Positions 17,918 through 26,494 of a stretch of 64,000 nucleotides of DNA are shown piece after piece. The position numbers and the translations under genes were made by a program. Origin of the DNA: Brachyspira hyodysenteriae ATCC 27164. GTDB taxonomy: Bacteria > Spirochaetota > Brachyspiria > Brachyspirales > Brachyspiraceae. Every line of letters begins with the position of its first letter. Position 1 is the first letter of the stretch. The stretch covers positions 2,418,001-2,482,000 of the forward strand of contig NZ_CP015910.2 of NCBI RefSeq assembly GCF_001676785.2, given 5' to 3'. The notes below the pieces were generated by a model, which was not told the DNA's origin, ran no database searches, and saw nothing but the letters and a program-made list of their open reading frames with translations.

Positions 17918-20314
17918 ATGGAAGAGAGAAAATCTATAGACAGTTTTTTTTCAGATTTATCTATGGGACTGCTTTTTGCTGAAAACACAAATGAAATAGA
18001 CAGAGTAGTTGATTTATTCTTAGAAAAAACTTGTCAGTACTACGGTTTTGATTGCGGAGAAGTGTATTTTCCTAAAGGGGATTATCTTATACTTAGAGGA
18101 GTATACGGAATAGACAGATATTATGTATGTAAAGTTGATTTTCCAATATCTGCAAATCATTGTAAAGATGTATTGTATGAACAGAAAATTTTTATAGGAG
18201 ACAATATTAATCATACGAATATGGAAGTATTTTCAAACTATTCATCAATGTTTGTGCTTCCTATATTTTTCTATGCCCATCCTATTGGAGTTGTACTCTT
18301 TAGAAACAGAGAAAATAAAACAGAATTCTACAATTCTATAGTTGATGAAATAAAAAATGTTATAGGACACTTTGCTGTATATGCTAATAATGTACTTCAG
18401 AGCGTAACATATAAAGAAAGAGATAAACAATTAAAATTGCTTAGAGAATTATATTTGAAATTAAGCGAAGTTGATGATTTTGAAAACAATTTAAATCAAT
18501 TAGCAAATGATATTGCAAATATTTTCACAGCCAATAAAGCATTTATAAGGCTCAGAAGAGAAAATGGAGAATTATATACAAGATCTAGTTATGGTTTTCC
18601 TGACAATTTTGATTATTCAATATTTGAATATAATACATATATAAATGAATTTTGGGATAAAGGCATATTCTATATAAATAATGCAGCAAACAATAAATAT
18701 TATGAAAGATTCAAAGGCATTATAAATAGATCTGTACTATTCAATAGAATACCTGTGAAAAATGATTGCATAGGCTATATAATGGTTATAGATAAAATAC
18801 CAGATGCTGTAAATCCGCTTGGAGATTTTGATTTAAATGACCTTAATTTATTCAATCCGCTTTTAGCTAATATAGCGAGTAGAATTTCAGAGCATTACAA
18901 TATAGTAGAATTAAGCAAGGCAAATGAAAAAAACACAAGGCATATGTCCCGTTTGAATACACTATATGATATAAGTAATATTTTATTAGAACGTTCAAAA
19001 ACAGAAGACATATTATTTTTACTCTTAACAATTGCTACAATAGGAGATGTATTTGCTTTTAATAGAGCTTTTGCTTTTCTTTATGATAAAGAATTCAATG
19101 TATTTAGAGGAAGAATGTGTGTTGCTCCTACAAATGCTCAAGAAGCTGCTATGATATGGAATAATATGCAAAAGCTAGATAAATATGCCCTTAGAGAAAA
19201 ATTAATGCTTTCCTTTGATAAAAGGAGTATGGAAGATTCTTGGGATTTAAATCAGAAGTTTTTAAACACTGTTATACCAAACAATGAAAATTGTAAATTG
19301 TTCTTCGATGTATTTAATAATAAAAACAGCATCAATATAACAAATACAAATACAGAAGAAGTAGAACAAATAAAACAATATACTGATATATTCGGATATT
19401 GTCCTTTTGCTATTATACCTATAATGAATGCTACAAATTGTATAGGTATGGTAGTTGTTGATAATTCTTACAATGGAAAACCAATACCGGAAGATGATTT
19501 GGATTATTTAAAAATGTTCGGAAGACAGGCCGCTGTTGCTTTGGAATATTCTTATCTTTATAATGAAATAGAAAAAAATAATAATGCATTAAAAGCTGCT
19601 GAAAAAAGTTTATTAGATTTAAAAAGCTTGGCTATAATAGGAGAAATGAGTTCTTCTATGGCTCATAATCTTAGGAATTTCATAGTACCTATTGCTGGAT
19701 TTGCTAACAGGCTTGTAAAGGTAAGTAAAGAGGAAAATATCAAAAACTATGCTCAAATAATAGCTAATGAAGTTGAGAATTTAGAAAATTATTTGAGAAG
19801 AAATTTATCATTTGCTAAAAGTATTAATCTGGAAGTGGACAATATAAAAATAGACGATATGATTAAATACCTCACTATTTTAGCAAAAGAATATATTAAA
19901 AAAAGCGGCAAAAATATTAAATTCTATGCCATTAAAATCACTAAAGAAGATGTAGTAAAATGGGATTATGATAGAATGAATGAAGTTATATTCAATCTCA
20001 TAATCAATGCTATAGATGCTATAAATGATGGCGATGAAGATTCAATTATAAGCGTAATATTTGATGATAATGCATACAGAGAATCAATAATAGATATTAT
20101 AGTAGAAAACACTAATTCATATATAGAACCTGAATTAGCTGAAAAAGTATTTACTCCATTTTTTACTACAAAAAGTCATGGAGTTGGTATAGGACTAGCC
20201 ATTTCCAAAAGAATAGTAGAAGCTCATGGCGGAAGTATGGTAATAAAAAGTGTTAATAGCCCATCAAAAATAACAACTTTTTTTGTTTCTATACCTGTTA
20301 ATTTAAATAATTAA
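17918..20314 (+). CDS. Cytosolic sensor histidine kinase with multiple GAF domains
   Basis: 798 residues without transmembrane helices. Three GAF-like sensor regions are apparent at about 20-155, 185-330 and 350-550, then a dimerisation/phosphoacceptor helix with H583 in 'SSSMAHNLRNFIVPIAG', and a HATPase domain: N box 'NEVIFNLIINAIDAI', F box 'VFTPFFTTKSHG', G box 'VGIGLAISKRIVEAHGG'. The H-box reads HNLRN where most kinases have HEIRN/HELRT. It would sense an intracellular ligand or redox state and autophosphorylate. No response regulator is adjacent, so its partner is elsewhere. AGGAAG precedes the start. It probably shares a transcript with the hypothetical gene downstream. Confidence 0.88.
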   Translation: MEERKSIDSFFSDLSMGLLFAENTNEIDRVVDLFLEKTCQYYGFDCGEVYFPKGDYLILRGVYGIDRYYVCKVDFPISANHCKDVLYEQKIFIGDNINHTNMEVFSNYSSMFVLPIFFYAHPIGVVLFRNRENKTEFYNSIVDEIKNVIGHFAVYANNVLQSVTYKERDKQLKLLRELYLKLSEVDDFENNLNQLANDIANIFTANKAFIRLRRENGELYTRSSYGFPDNFDYSIFEYNTYINEFWDKGIFYINNAANNKYYERFKGIINRSVLFNRIPVKNDCIGYIMVIDKIPDAVNPLGDFDLNDLNLFNPLLANIASRISEHYNIVELSKANEKNTRHMSRLNTLYDISNILLERSKTEDILFLLLTIATIGDVFAFNRAFAFLYDKEFNVFRGRMCVAPTNAQEAAMIWNNMQKLDKYALREKLMLSFDKRSMEDSWDLNQKFLNTVIPNNENCKLFFDVFNNKNSINITNTNTEEVEQIKQYTDIFGYCPFAIIPIMNATNCIGMVVVDNSYNGKPIPEDDLDYLKMFGRQAAVALEYSYLYNEIEKNNNALKAAEKSLLDLKSLAIIGEMSSSMAHNLRNFIVPIAGFANRLVKVSKEENIKNYAQIIANEVENLENYLRRNLSFAKSINLEVDNIKIDDMIKYLTILAKEYIKKSGKNIKFYAIKITKEDVVKWDYDRMNEVIFNLIINAIDAINDGDEDSIISVIFDDNAYRESIIDIIVENTNSYIEPELAEKVFTPFFTTKSHGVGIGLAISKRIVEAHGGSMVIKSVNSPSKITTFFVSIPVNLNN

Positions 20315-20352
20315 AAATCATTTTCCGATAATGAATTTTGGGGAGATGAAAT

Positions 20353-21156
20353 ATGGCTAAAATAAGCGAAGCAGCAAAAGCTGATTGTACTAGAATGCAA
20401 AATAAATATAAAAATTTGCTTGCAGGAATAGAATCAAAACTAGTAAAAGTAGAAAAAGATTTGCTTACTTTGGAAGATAGTTTTGAAATAGCTGCTAAAA
20501 AAATAGAGGCTGCTGTATTATATATTCAGGCATCTTCTTTTATAGCAACTACTTGTTATATAGCTATAGAATTTATAGATGTTCGTTCTGATAATCAGCT
20601 TAACGATGGAAGAAGATATATTAACAAAGCAATCATGCTTTTAGAAGAAGTATTCGGAAATCATACTGATGATTCTCTCTCTTTAAATGAAGAAATACAT
20701 GAATATTTTAAAGGTAAATTATCCGATGAATGGAAATATAAATTTATTTGTTCATTCGGATATATTATAGATTATTTCAAATATTGCTATGGTGAAAACT
20801 CCAAATGGCTTCAAAATTTTATAGAAATAGAAGGCAGATTTGCTACAATATGCAAAAATATGATAGACTTCAAAAGCTATATTAAAGAATTAAGTCCTGA
20901 ACTAGAGGGATATAGATTCAGAGTAAAAATGATGGATCTAGTAAAAAAATTATTAGCTTCTGCCGCTGAACAATATAGAACCAAATATGAACTTCAGGAT
21001 AAAAGATTAGATGATATGAAAATGGCTTTGAATATCATAGCATCTCTAAGAAGAATACATGTCTATTTAAATGAAAATGAAGAATCCGAAGAGAAAAAGA
21101 AAATGTATGATCTTTGGAAAAAGAAAATGGACGCTGATATCAAAAAAATGAAATAA
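20353..21156 (+). CDS. Hypothetical helical protein
   Basis: 267 residues, unrecognised. It has a strong GGGGAG ribosome-binding site and no signal peptide or membrane helix. The N-terminal 70 residues and C-terminal 80 residues are charged, heptad-like helices likely to form coiled coils; the middle is aromatic-rich ('KYKFICSFGYIIDYFKYCYG', about 133-152). It starts 38 nt after the histidine kinase, so the two may be one operon and this protein could be a kinase accessory. That role is a guess from position only. Confidence 0.6.
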   Translation: MAKISEAAKADCTRMQNKYKNLLAGIESKLVKVEKDLLTLEDSFEIAAKKIEAAVLYIQASSFIATTCYIAIEFIDVRSDNQLNDGRRYINKAIMLLEEVFGNHTDDSLSLNEEIHEYFKGKLSDEWKYKFICSFGYIIDYFKYCYGENSKWLQNFIEIEGRFATICKNMIDFKSYIKELSPELEGYRFRVKMMDLVKKLLASAAEQYRTKYELQDKRLDDMKMALNIIASLRRIHVYLNENEESEEKKKMYDLWKKKMDADIKKMK

Positions 21157-21165
21157 AATCATATC

Positions 21166-21193
21166 TTTACAATTTTTTACTTTTTAGTATAAT
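21166..21193 (+). promoter_or_regulatory. Promoter close to the DUF3810 gene start codon
   Basis: TTTACA (21166-21171), 16-nt spacer, TATAAT (21188-21193). The ATG at 21204 is 10 nt beyond, and there is no purine-rich ribosome-binding site, so the mRNA is probably leaderless or nearly so. Confidence 0.6.
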
Positions 21194-21203
21194 AATAATA
21201 CCT

Positions 21204-22274
21204 ATGAAAATAAAAATTACTTTAATATTATCTCTTATATTTGTTGTTATTATATTAAAAATAGTAACATTTTCTAGAAACTTTGTAGAAAATTATTATT
21301 CCAGATTAGTTTATAAAAAAATAGCAGGTACAATAAATAGAATATCTTCGAATTTTAATTTTTCATTAGGAGAACTTCTGCTTTTCTTATTTATAATAGC
21401 AGTAATAGTATTTATTGTAATAGCTTTTAAAAAATCTTTATTCAATGCAAATATAAAATCATTAGCAGATAAAACAAGAACAGCTTTAAATTTTTTATAT
21501 ATATTAGTCTGCTCTATGATTGTAATATATATATTATTTCTTTTAGTATGGGGACTAAATTATCATAGAGTACCTTTAATAGAGAATTATCCTCCAAAGG
21601 AAATAAATAATGATGATATATATTTATTAGCTGATACTCTTGTAAAAAATATCAATAGTCTAAAAGATGAAATGAAGTATAAAGAAGTGAATACTAATTA
21701 TCAAGCTTTAAATAGAATGATAGAATCTGAATATAATAAAGTATTTGAAGAATTTGAGTTTTTAAATATGCATTATTCAAAAACAAAACCAATAATGATA
21801 TCAAAATTATTTTTACATCTTCAAATAACAGGTATATATTCCCCTTTTACTTCTGAGGCAAATGTAAATATACTAATTCCAAGCATATCAATACCTTTTA
21901 CAATAGCCCATGAAATGGCTCATCAAATAGGAATAGCTTATGAAGATGAGGCTAATTTTATATCATATATAGCCTGCTCAAAACATACAGATCCATTTGT
22001 AAGATATTCAGGTAATTTTGAGGCACTTCTTTATGTATTAGGAGAATTAAAAAGAGATGAAAACTATGCACATTTAATGTCTAATTTAAATAGTGATACC
22101 AAAGAAGAAATAAAAAAATATTATGAGTTCTGGCAGCAGTATATGGGAAATCTTTCCAAAGTAAGTCAGAAAGTAAATGATACTTATCTTAAAGCAAATA
22201 GTCAGGATGATGGAATAAAAAGCTACTCAAGGGTTGTTAAGCTTTTAGTATTATACCATAATATTAACCCTTAA
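21204..22274 (+). CDS. DUF3810-family membrane protein with HExxH motif
   Basis: 356 residues. Three hydrophobic helices at about 4-22, 56-76 and 95-117 are followed by 'VWGLNYHRVPL' and a soluble region carrying 'TIAHEMAHQIGIAYEDEANF' (233-252). H236-E-M-A-H240 plus a downstream Glu is the arrangement of gluzincin metallopeptidases. DUF3810 proteins share this motif; their activity is not established. It is likely a membrane-embedded metallopeptidase with its active site outside. It stands alone with its own promoter. Confidence 0.82.
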   Translation: MKIKITLILSLIFVVIILKIVTFSRNFVENYYSRLVYKKIAGTINRISSNFNFSLGELLLFLFIIAVIVFIVIAFKKSLFNANIKSLADKTRTALNFLYILVCSMIVIYILFLLVWGLNYHRVPLIENYPPKEINNDDIYLLADTLVKNINSLKDEMKYKEVNTNYQALNRMIESEYNKVFEEFEFLNMHYSKTKPIMISKLFLHLQITGIYSPFTSEANVNILIPSISIPFTIAHEMAHQIGIAYEDEANFISYIACSKHTDPFVRYSGNFEALLYVLGELKRDENYAHLMSNLNSDTKEEIKKYYEFWQQYMGNLSKVSQKVNDTYLKANSQDDGIKSYSRVVKLLVLYHNINP

Positions 22275-22339
22275 TAAAATTTAAACTATTACGATAATAA
22301 AATTAACTATAAATTTATAACTATAATAGGATATATTAC

Positions 22340-22516
22340 ATGCGTTTAGATGAACCGCCTTATTTTTATCAATGCAAAAAATGCAAAAGAAGATTTACTG
22401 TAAGAAGAAAAAAATTTACTATAAATTTATTAATAATAAAACTTAATAAGCAGAAATGTCCTTACTGCAAAAGCTCAAGAACAAGAAATATTGATGATAT
22501 CGTAAAAGCAATATAA
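22340..22516 (+). CDS. Small zinc-ribbon protein
   Basis: 58 residues. Two CxxC pairs (C12-KK-C15 and C40-PY-C43) separated by a strongly basic stretch ('KRRFTVRRKKFT') form a zinc ribbon of the kind used in nucleic-acid binding. Initiation at ATG 22340 is preceded by ATAGG. It sits 65 nt after the DUF3810 gene and may be on its transcript. No specific family is recognised. Confidence 0.6.
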   Translation: MRLDEPPYFYQCKKCKRRFTVRRKKFTINLLIIKLNKQKCPYCKSSRTRNIDDIVKAI

Positions 22517-22654
22517 TATTTTTTATTGTTTATTTTTAATCTATATATCTTAATTTTTTTATATTTTTACTCTTAATATAATATTATATAAATAATTGCC
22601 TATTGAATTATTATAATATTTGATATATAAATCATTATAGGAGGAATTATTTTT

Positions 22655-23179
22655 ATGAATGAAGAATTTAATAATAAAGAATTAAATAACAATGAAACAC
22701 TAATCAATGATGATAACTCTTTTCCAAAAATTGAAATATATGTCAATAAAATAAAATTATCCATACTCATATTCGTATCTTTAATTTTTGTTTCAATGGG
22801 TATATTTATATTTATCAATAAAAAAGAGTTTAAAGAAGAAATTATAAGTATTTTTATATTAATATTTTTTAGCATATGTCTTTTAACTTTTATTTTTCAA
22901 TGGTTCAAATCTCAAAAACCTTTAATTACATTAGATGAAAACGGCATAGCTTATTATGTTTTATTAAAAAATCAAAATATATTTATTAAATGGTCAGATA
23001 TCAGAGAAATACTTTTTTCAAAAACATTTATATATATTTATTTGAAAGAAGAAATAACTTTACTTGAGAATAAAAAAAATAATGATGAACCTATTGTTAT
23101 ATATATATCAGAAATAAATATGAAAAGAAATACTTTAATATATCTCATAACATATTATTTTGAAAATAAAAAATCATGA
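22655..23179 (+). CDS. Two-helix membrane protein, STM3941-like
   Basis: 174 residues with a strong AGGAGG site. Two transmembrane helices (about 33-53 and 66-86) are followed by a cytosolic beta-rich domain containing 'PLITLDENGIAYYVLLKNQN' and 'KWSDIREILF'. The layout, and the pattern hydrophobic-D-x-x-G-I then W-x-D-I, match the STM3941-type family of unknown function. The next gene is a diverged tandem copy 15 nt downstream, so they form an operon made by duplication. Confidence 0.6.
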   Translation: MNEEFNNKELNNNETLINDDNSFPKIEIYVNKIKLSILIFVSLIFVSMGIFIFINKKEFKEEIISIFILIFFSICLLTFIFQWFKSQKPLITLDENGIAYYVLLKNQNIFIKWSDIREILFSKTFIYIYLKEEITLLENKKNNDEPIVIYISEINMKRNTLIYLITYYFENKKS

Positions 23180-23194
23180 AGGAGATATTTAATT

Positions 23195-23767
23195 ATGAAA
23201 GAGGATAATAAATTATATTCAGATAGTAAATTTTCTATTAAAATTTATATCAATAATATAAGATTCTTTGCTGTAATGATGATAGGATTGATTGTTGCCA
23301 TACTTTTAATAGATGTACTTTTTACAAAAAATCCTGATCAAGACATGAAAGCCGCAATCATATTTGTAGTGTCTTTTTTTATGTTTGGGGTGATTATACT
23401 TTCTATCATATTAATAAGAAGTGTAATTTTTAAAAAAGCAAGTTTCATATTAGATGATAAAGGAATATATTATAATAACTTACTTGTAAAAAGTTATATA
23501 TATGTTCTTTGGAAAGAAATAAAAGATTTAGACATAATAGGAAGCTATCTATTTATATATTTGAAAGATCCTCAAACTTATTATTTTAGAAAATTCAATG
23601 GAAGAATTATATCCGAAGATCCGCTATATATATATTTGGGTGATTTGGATATAAGCAATAAATTTATAAATAGTATGTTCAAATTTTTTGATGACAATTA
23701 TAGAAATATGGCTGATGATAATGATGAAGAGGATGACTATAAAAAATATTATAGAGACTATTATTGA
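23195..23767 (+). CDS. Two-helix membrane protein, STM3941-like paralogue
   Basis: 190 residues, paralogous to the preceding gene. It has the same 'KIYINNIRFFAVMM' start, two transmembrane helices (about 23-43 and 54-75), then 'SFILDDKGIYYNNLL' and 'LWKEIKDLDIIG', which line up with the equivalent segments upstream. The C-terminus is a distinct acidic and Tyr-rich tail ('DDNDEEDDYKKYYRDYY'). AAGGAGA precedes the start. Function unknown. Confidence 0.6.
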   Translation: MKEDNKLYSDSKFSIKIYINNIRFFAVMMIGLIVAILLIDVLFTKNPDQDMKAAIIFVVSFFMFGVIILSIILIRSVIFKKASFILDDKGIYYNNLLVKSYIYVLWKEIKDLDIIGSYLFIYLKDPQTYYFRKFNGRIISEDPLYIYLGDLDISNKFINSMFKFFDDNYRNMADDNDEEDDYKKYYRDYY

Positions 23768-23774
23768 TAATATA

Positions 23775-23803
23775 AAAGGTGCATTAATAAAATGCACCTT
23801 TAA
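23775..23803. terminator. Bidirectional Rho-independent terminator
   Basis: Perfect 11-bp inverted repeat AAAGGTGCATT / AATGCACCTTT (23775-23785, 23791-23801), flanked by A and T runs on both sides, between two convergent genes. Confidence 0.85.
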
Positions 23804-23819
23804 AAAATTCAATACTAAA

Positions 23820-24287
23820 TTATTTAAAACTTCTATTTATATCAAGCTCTCTTAAAGTTCTAATCATCTGCATTTCCATCTCTATTCTAAAATTATCATT
23901 AACAGCACTATTTATAACATTATTATTAGGATTTCTTTGATATATTTGAGATTTAATAGTTGAATTATTTACTCTCATTTGATTTTCAAGCATTCTGTAT
24001 CTAGGAGAATATCTGCCGTCTATATCTCTTAATTTTTGTCTATCCCAATAACTCATATAACCGCTTCCGAACTGGTAAAATCTTCCATTTCTGTAATAGC
24101 TTTTAGTATATCCAGGATTTGAATATCTTGGCTTTGATAAATCATTTTTATACGGATAAAGAGGTATAGCATTCTTTGCTGTAGATGGTATAAAAGGCCT
24201 AACATTCCCCACTCTAGGAGTCGGAGAATAACGATATTGTGAAAAAGCCAAGCTTGCAACAGTTAAAAATATTAAAAATATTTTCAT
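23820..24287 (-). CDS. Exported protein of unknown function
   Basis: 155 residues with a clear signal peptide ('MKIFLIFLTVASLAFS', cleavage about 16/17) and a good GGAGGG site. The mature protein is rich in Tyr, Arg, Pro and Asn ('QYRYSPTPRVGNVRPF', 'SPRYRMLENQMRVNN'), with no domain I recognise. It lies downstream of the Gly-rich exported proteins on the same strand, but a terminator at 24359-24384 separates them. Confidence 0.65.
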   Translation of the reverse strand: MKIFLIFLTVASLAFSQYRYSPTPRVGNVRPFIPSTAKNAIPLYPYKNDLSKPRYSNPGYTKSYYRNGRFYQFGSGYMSYWDRQKLRDIDGRYSPRYRMLENQMRVNNSTIKSQIYQRNPNNNVINSAVNDNFRIEMEMQMIRTLRELDINRSFK

Positions 24288-24356
24288 ATATACCCTCCTA
24301 ATTATTTTATATGATTATTATATAACTATTATACAATAAAGCAATATCAAAAAATA

Positions 24357-24390
24357 ATCCCCGCATAATAAATATCATGCGGGGTATAAA
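24357..24390 (-). terminator. Rho-independent terminator after the Gly/Tyr-rich gene
   Basis: 8-bp GC-rich stem CCCCGCAT / ATGCGGGG (24359-24366, 24377-24384), followed on the minus strand by ATTATTTTTTG. It closes the 25161-24409 operon. Confidence 0.8.
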
Positions 24391-24408
24391 GTTGAGCGAT
24401 TAAAAAAA

Positions 24409-24921
24409 TTATTTATTTTGGTATACTTTGTCTATTTCTAAAAAACACTGACTTCTTAATTTTTGTAAGTCTGCTGAAGCTTTACTTCTAGCATCTATTG
24501 CAGCATTAACTGCATTTTGATCTGGAGTTTCTTTTCTCATTTCAGCATTTATGTTTTGTGTTTGATTATATATTTCCATTCTTAAGCTATCCATTTGAGG
24601 GAAATATTTATCTTGTATGCTTCTTACTTGATCAATTTGTTCTTGAGTAAGTGCTGCACCATAATATCCGTAACCTCTTCCATATCCTCTTGCATAACCA
24701 GCACCATATCCACATGCACCTCTTCCATATCCTCTGCCGTAACCAGCGCCATATCCGCATCCTCTTCCGTAACCTCTGCCATAACCATCACCGTATCCGT
24801 ATCCTCTTCCGTAACCTGCGCCATATCCTCTGCCGTATTGAGCGAATAATGATACTGAACCTAAAACCATAATTGCTATTGAAATTAATATTACAGCTTT
24901 TTTACTTATTTTGTTTTTCAT
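24409..24921 (-). CDS. Exported Gly/Tyr/Arg-repeat protein with Spy/CpxP-like C-terminus
   Basis: 170 residues. The signal peptide (about 1-27, ending 'SVSLFAQ') is followed by a low-complexity region (28-90) of GYGRGYG-type units with occasional Cys and Asp. Residues 92-168 ('LTQEQIDQVRSIQDKYFPQM', 'LRMEIYNQTQNINAEMRKET', 'LQKLRSQCFLEID') form an amphipathic helical region of the Spy/CpxP/periplasmic metal-sensor type: the LTxEQ start and long paired helices are typical. These proteins act as periplasmic chaperones or envelope-stress and metal sensors. AGGAGAAAA precedes the start. A shorter relative lies just upstream in the same operon. Confidence 0.7.
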   Translation of the reverse strand: MKNKISKKAVILISIAIMVLGSVSLFAQYGRGYGAGYGRGYGYGDGYGRGYGRGCGYGAGYGRGYGRGACGYGAGYARGYGRGYGYYGAALTQEQIDQVRSIQDKYFPQMDSLRMEIYNQTQNINAEMRKETPDQNAVNAAIDARSKASADLQKLRSQCFLEIDKVYQNK

Positions 24922-24969
24922 AATGTTTTCTCCTTTTAATTAATATATTTTATTAAATTATTATGCTGA

Positions 24970-25161
24970 TTAATTATAGTAATAACATCCGTTATTATTG
25001 CCTCTATTATAATTATTATTATAACCGCAATAATCTCCTCTATTTCTTCCATTTCCATAACCTCTGCCATTACCGTATCCTCTGCCATACTGACCGAATA
25101 AAGATACTGAAGCAAAAATCATTATTAATGCTGAAATAAAAATTATAATACCTTTTCTCAT
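24970..25161 (-). CDS. Small exported Gly/Arg/Asn-rich protein
   Basis: 63 residues. The signal peptide (1-23) nearly repeats that of the following gene ('FASVSLFGQYGRGYG' against 'LGSVSLFAQYGRGYG'), and a short Gly/Arg/Asn/Tyr-rich mature part follows. It lacks the Spy/CpxP-like helical region, so it is either a truncated duplicate or a small peptide in its own right. It starts 45 nt after the expected transcription start of an ECF-type promoter (25213-25241), with AGGAG before the ATG. Confidence 0.6.
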   Translation of the reverse strand: MRKGIIIFISALIMIFASVSLFGQYGRGYGNGRGYGNGRNRGDYCGYNNNYNRGNNNGCYYYN

Positions 25162-25212
25162 ATTGTTTTCTCCTGTTTTTTATTTTTTATCATTTTGTTT
25201 TCTTATGCCTTA

Positions 25213-25241
25213 TTAGACGACGATAAAAATAAAAAGTTCCC
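25213..25241 (-). promoter_or_regulatory. Putative ECF-sigma promoter upstream of the Gly-rich operon
   Basis: On the minus strand: GGGAACTT (25241-25234), 15 nt, GTCTAA (25218-25213) extended as CGTCTAATA. This closely resembles sigma-E/ECF promoters (GGAACTT, about 16 nt, GTCTAA or TCTGA). The same pattern lies at 62188-62217 before another exported protein. Start site expected near 25206. Confidence 0.6.
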
Positions 25242-25305
25242 GAAAAAATATAATTTTATTAAAAAAAACGATTTTTTTTATATACTAAGGGCATGTATAT
25301 GTAAT

Positions 25306-26160
25306 TTACTTGATTTTTTTATATAATTTCTTTATTAATCCTATTTTGCCAAAGCATATATAATAGAATAATGCCAATATTAATACTATAGGAATGGCAA
25401 CTGCAATAAATCCTATTAAAAAGAATATTATACTTGAGAAAAATTCTTTCAAAAATGAAATCAAATTCAAATATTTATTATATATATTTGTATTACTTTT
25501 TATTGCTTCAGGATTTGATATATTTAAAGTTACTCTTGAATAATCAACAGATGACTGCAAATTCTTTAAATTTCCTTTCATACTTTCTATTTCATATGTT
25601 AAAGTATTGATTCTGTCTTCTACTTTTAGTATTTCATCAATATTTTTAGCTTCTCTTAAATAATTTCTTAATTTTTCTAAAAGCACTTCCCTATTTTTTA
25701 TTCTATTTTCTGTATCATAATAAGTCTCTGTAACGTCCTGAGTATTTATATTTTTATTTTCAACTTTTTCATTTTGTTCTATAAAATCTATAAAAGTATA
25801 AAGATTTTCTTTAGGTATTCTTATAGTAAGATAATATCTATTTTTAGAAGATTCAACATTATCAAAATATCCATTATATTCTTTTAATTTTTTCTCTATT
25901 GATTTATAGCTTTTTTCTACATCTTTTGAATTTACTCTTATATCAACAGATACTATCAATTTTCTTTCTACAGTTTCAGAAGTTGAAGCAGCATAGTCCG
26001 ATACAGTACTTTCTTCATCCATTCTAGCCTGAGGTACTGGAGGAGGTGCAGGTACTGCTGATGTTGTGGCTAAAAAATTAACATTTTGCTGAGAAGAACC
26101 GCCATTGCCACATGATAATAATAATAAAAATATAGATATTATAAATATAAATTTTTTCAT
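25306..26160 (-). CDS. DUF4349-family lipoprotein
   Basis: 284 residues. Lipoprotein signal 'MKKFIFIISIFLLLLSCGNG' (Cys17), then a Pro/Ala-rich linker ('VPAPPPVPQARMDEE'). Residues 65-220 carry the DUF4349 pattern: 'KLIVSVDIRVNSKDVEKSYK', 'NGYFDNVESSK', 'YYLTIRIPKENLYTFID', then a long coiled coil ('EDRINTLTYEIESMKGNLKN') and 'VDYSRVTLNI'. A C-terminal transmembrane helix lies at about 242-272. It is anchored at both ends; the role of the family is not known. GGGGGTA precedes the start. Confidence 0.85.
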   Translation of the reverse strand: MKKFIFIISIFLLLLSCGNGGSSQQNVNFLATTSAVPAPPPVPQARMDEESTVSDYAASTSETVERKLIVSVDIRVNSKDVEKSYKSIEKKLKEYNGYFDNVESSKNRYYLTIRIPKENLYTFIDFIEQNEKVENKNINTQDVTETYYDTENRIKNREVLLEKLRNYLREAKNIDEILKVEDRINTLTYEIESMKGNLKNLQSSVDYSRVTLNISNPEAIKSNTNIYNKYLNLISFLKEFFSSIIFFLIGFIAVAIPIVLILALFYYICFGKIGLIKKLYKKIK

Positions 26161-26279
26161 ACAATTACCCCCAAAAAATCATTAATATAAATGATATTAT
26201 AACAAATTATTTTTTCAAGCTGTATTTGTATAAAAAGTATATTATTTATAATGTATTTTATATGGTTTTTATAGATAAT

Positions 26280-26445
26280 TAAGATTTAATTCTAATAACT
26301 ATATTATAATCTTCTATAGTACTTTCATCAAACTTTAAATTATTATGAACAAATATATTTAACTGCAAGCTCTATAAAACTCATTTAGAAAATTATTGAT
26401 TATATTTGAAGTATATCTATAGAGAGAAAGATTAAATTTTTATTT
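26280..26445 (-). pseudogene. Possible decayed coding remnant
   Basis: The 334-nt gap between the chemoreceptor and DUF4349 genes holds a short minus-strand stretch that reads sensibly across one frame change: 'FLNEFYRA' in one frame, then 'LQLNIFVHNNLKFDESTIED' and 'YNIVIRIKS' to a stop at 26282 in another. There is no good start site. It may be the tail of a lost gene or chance; I see nothing else in this gap. Confidence 0.25.
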
Positions 26446-26494
26446 TGCTAATTTTTTTGTCTATTAAATATTATTATAAATAACAATAATAATA

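Noticed and set aside
24651-24840. Possible CRISPR-like or satellite array
   Set aside because: The periodicity comes from coding GYGRGYG units; there are no spacers of constant length. The 12-bp array at 48951-49010 is likewise a coding tandem repeat.
24595-24872. Open frames in other phases through the Gly-rich gene
   Set aside because: They translate to Ser/Ile- or His/Arg-rich low complexity, an artefact of the GYGRG repeat DNA.
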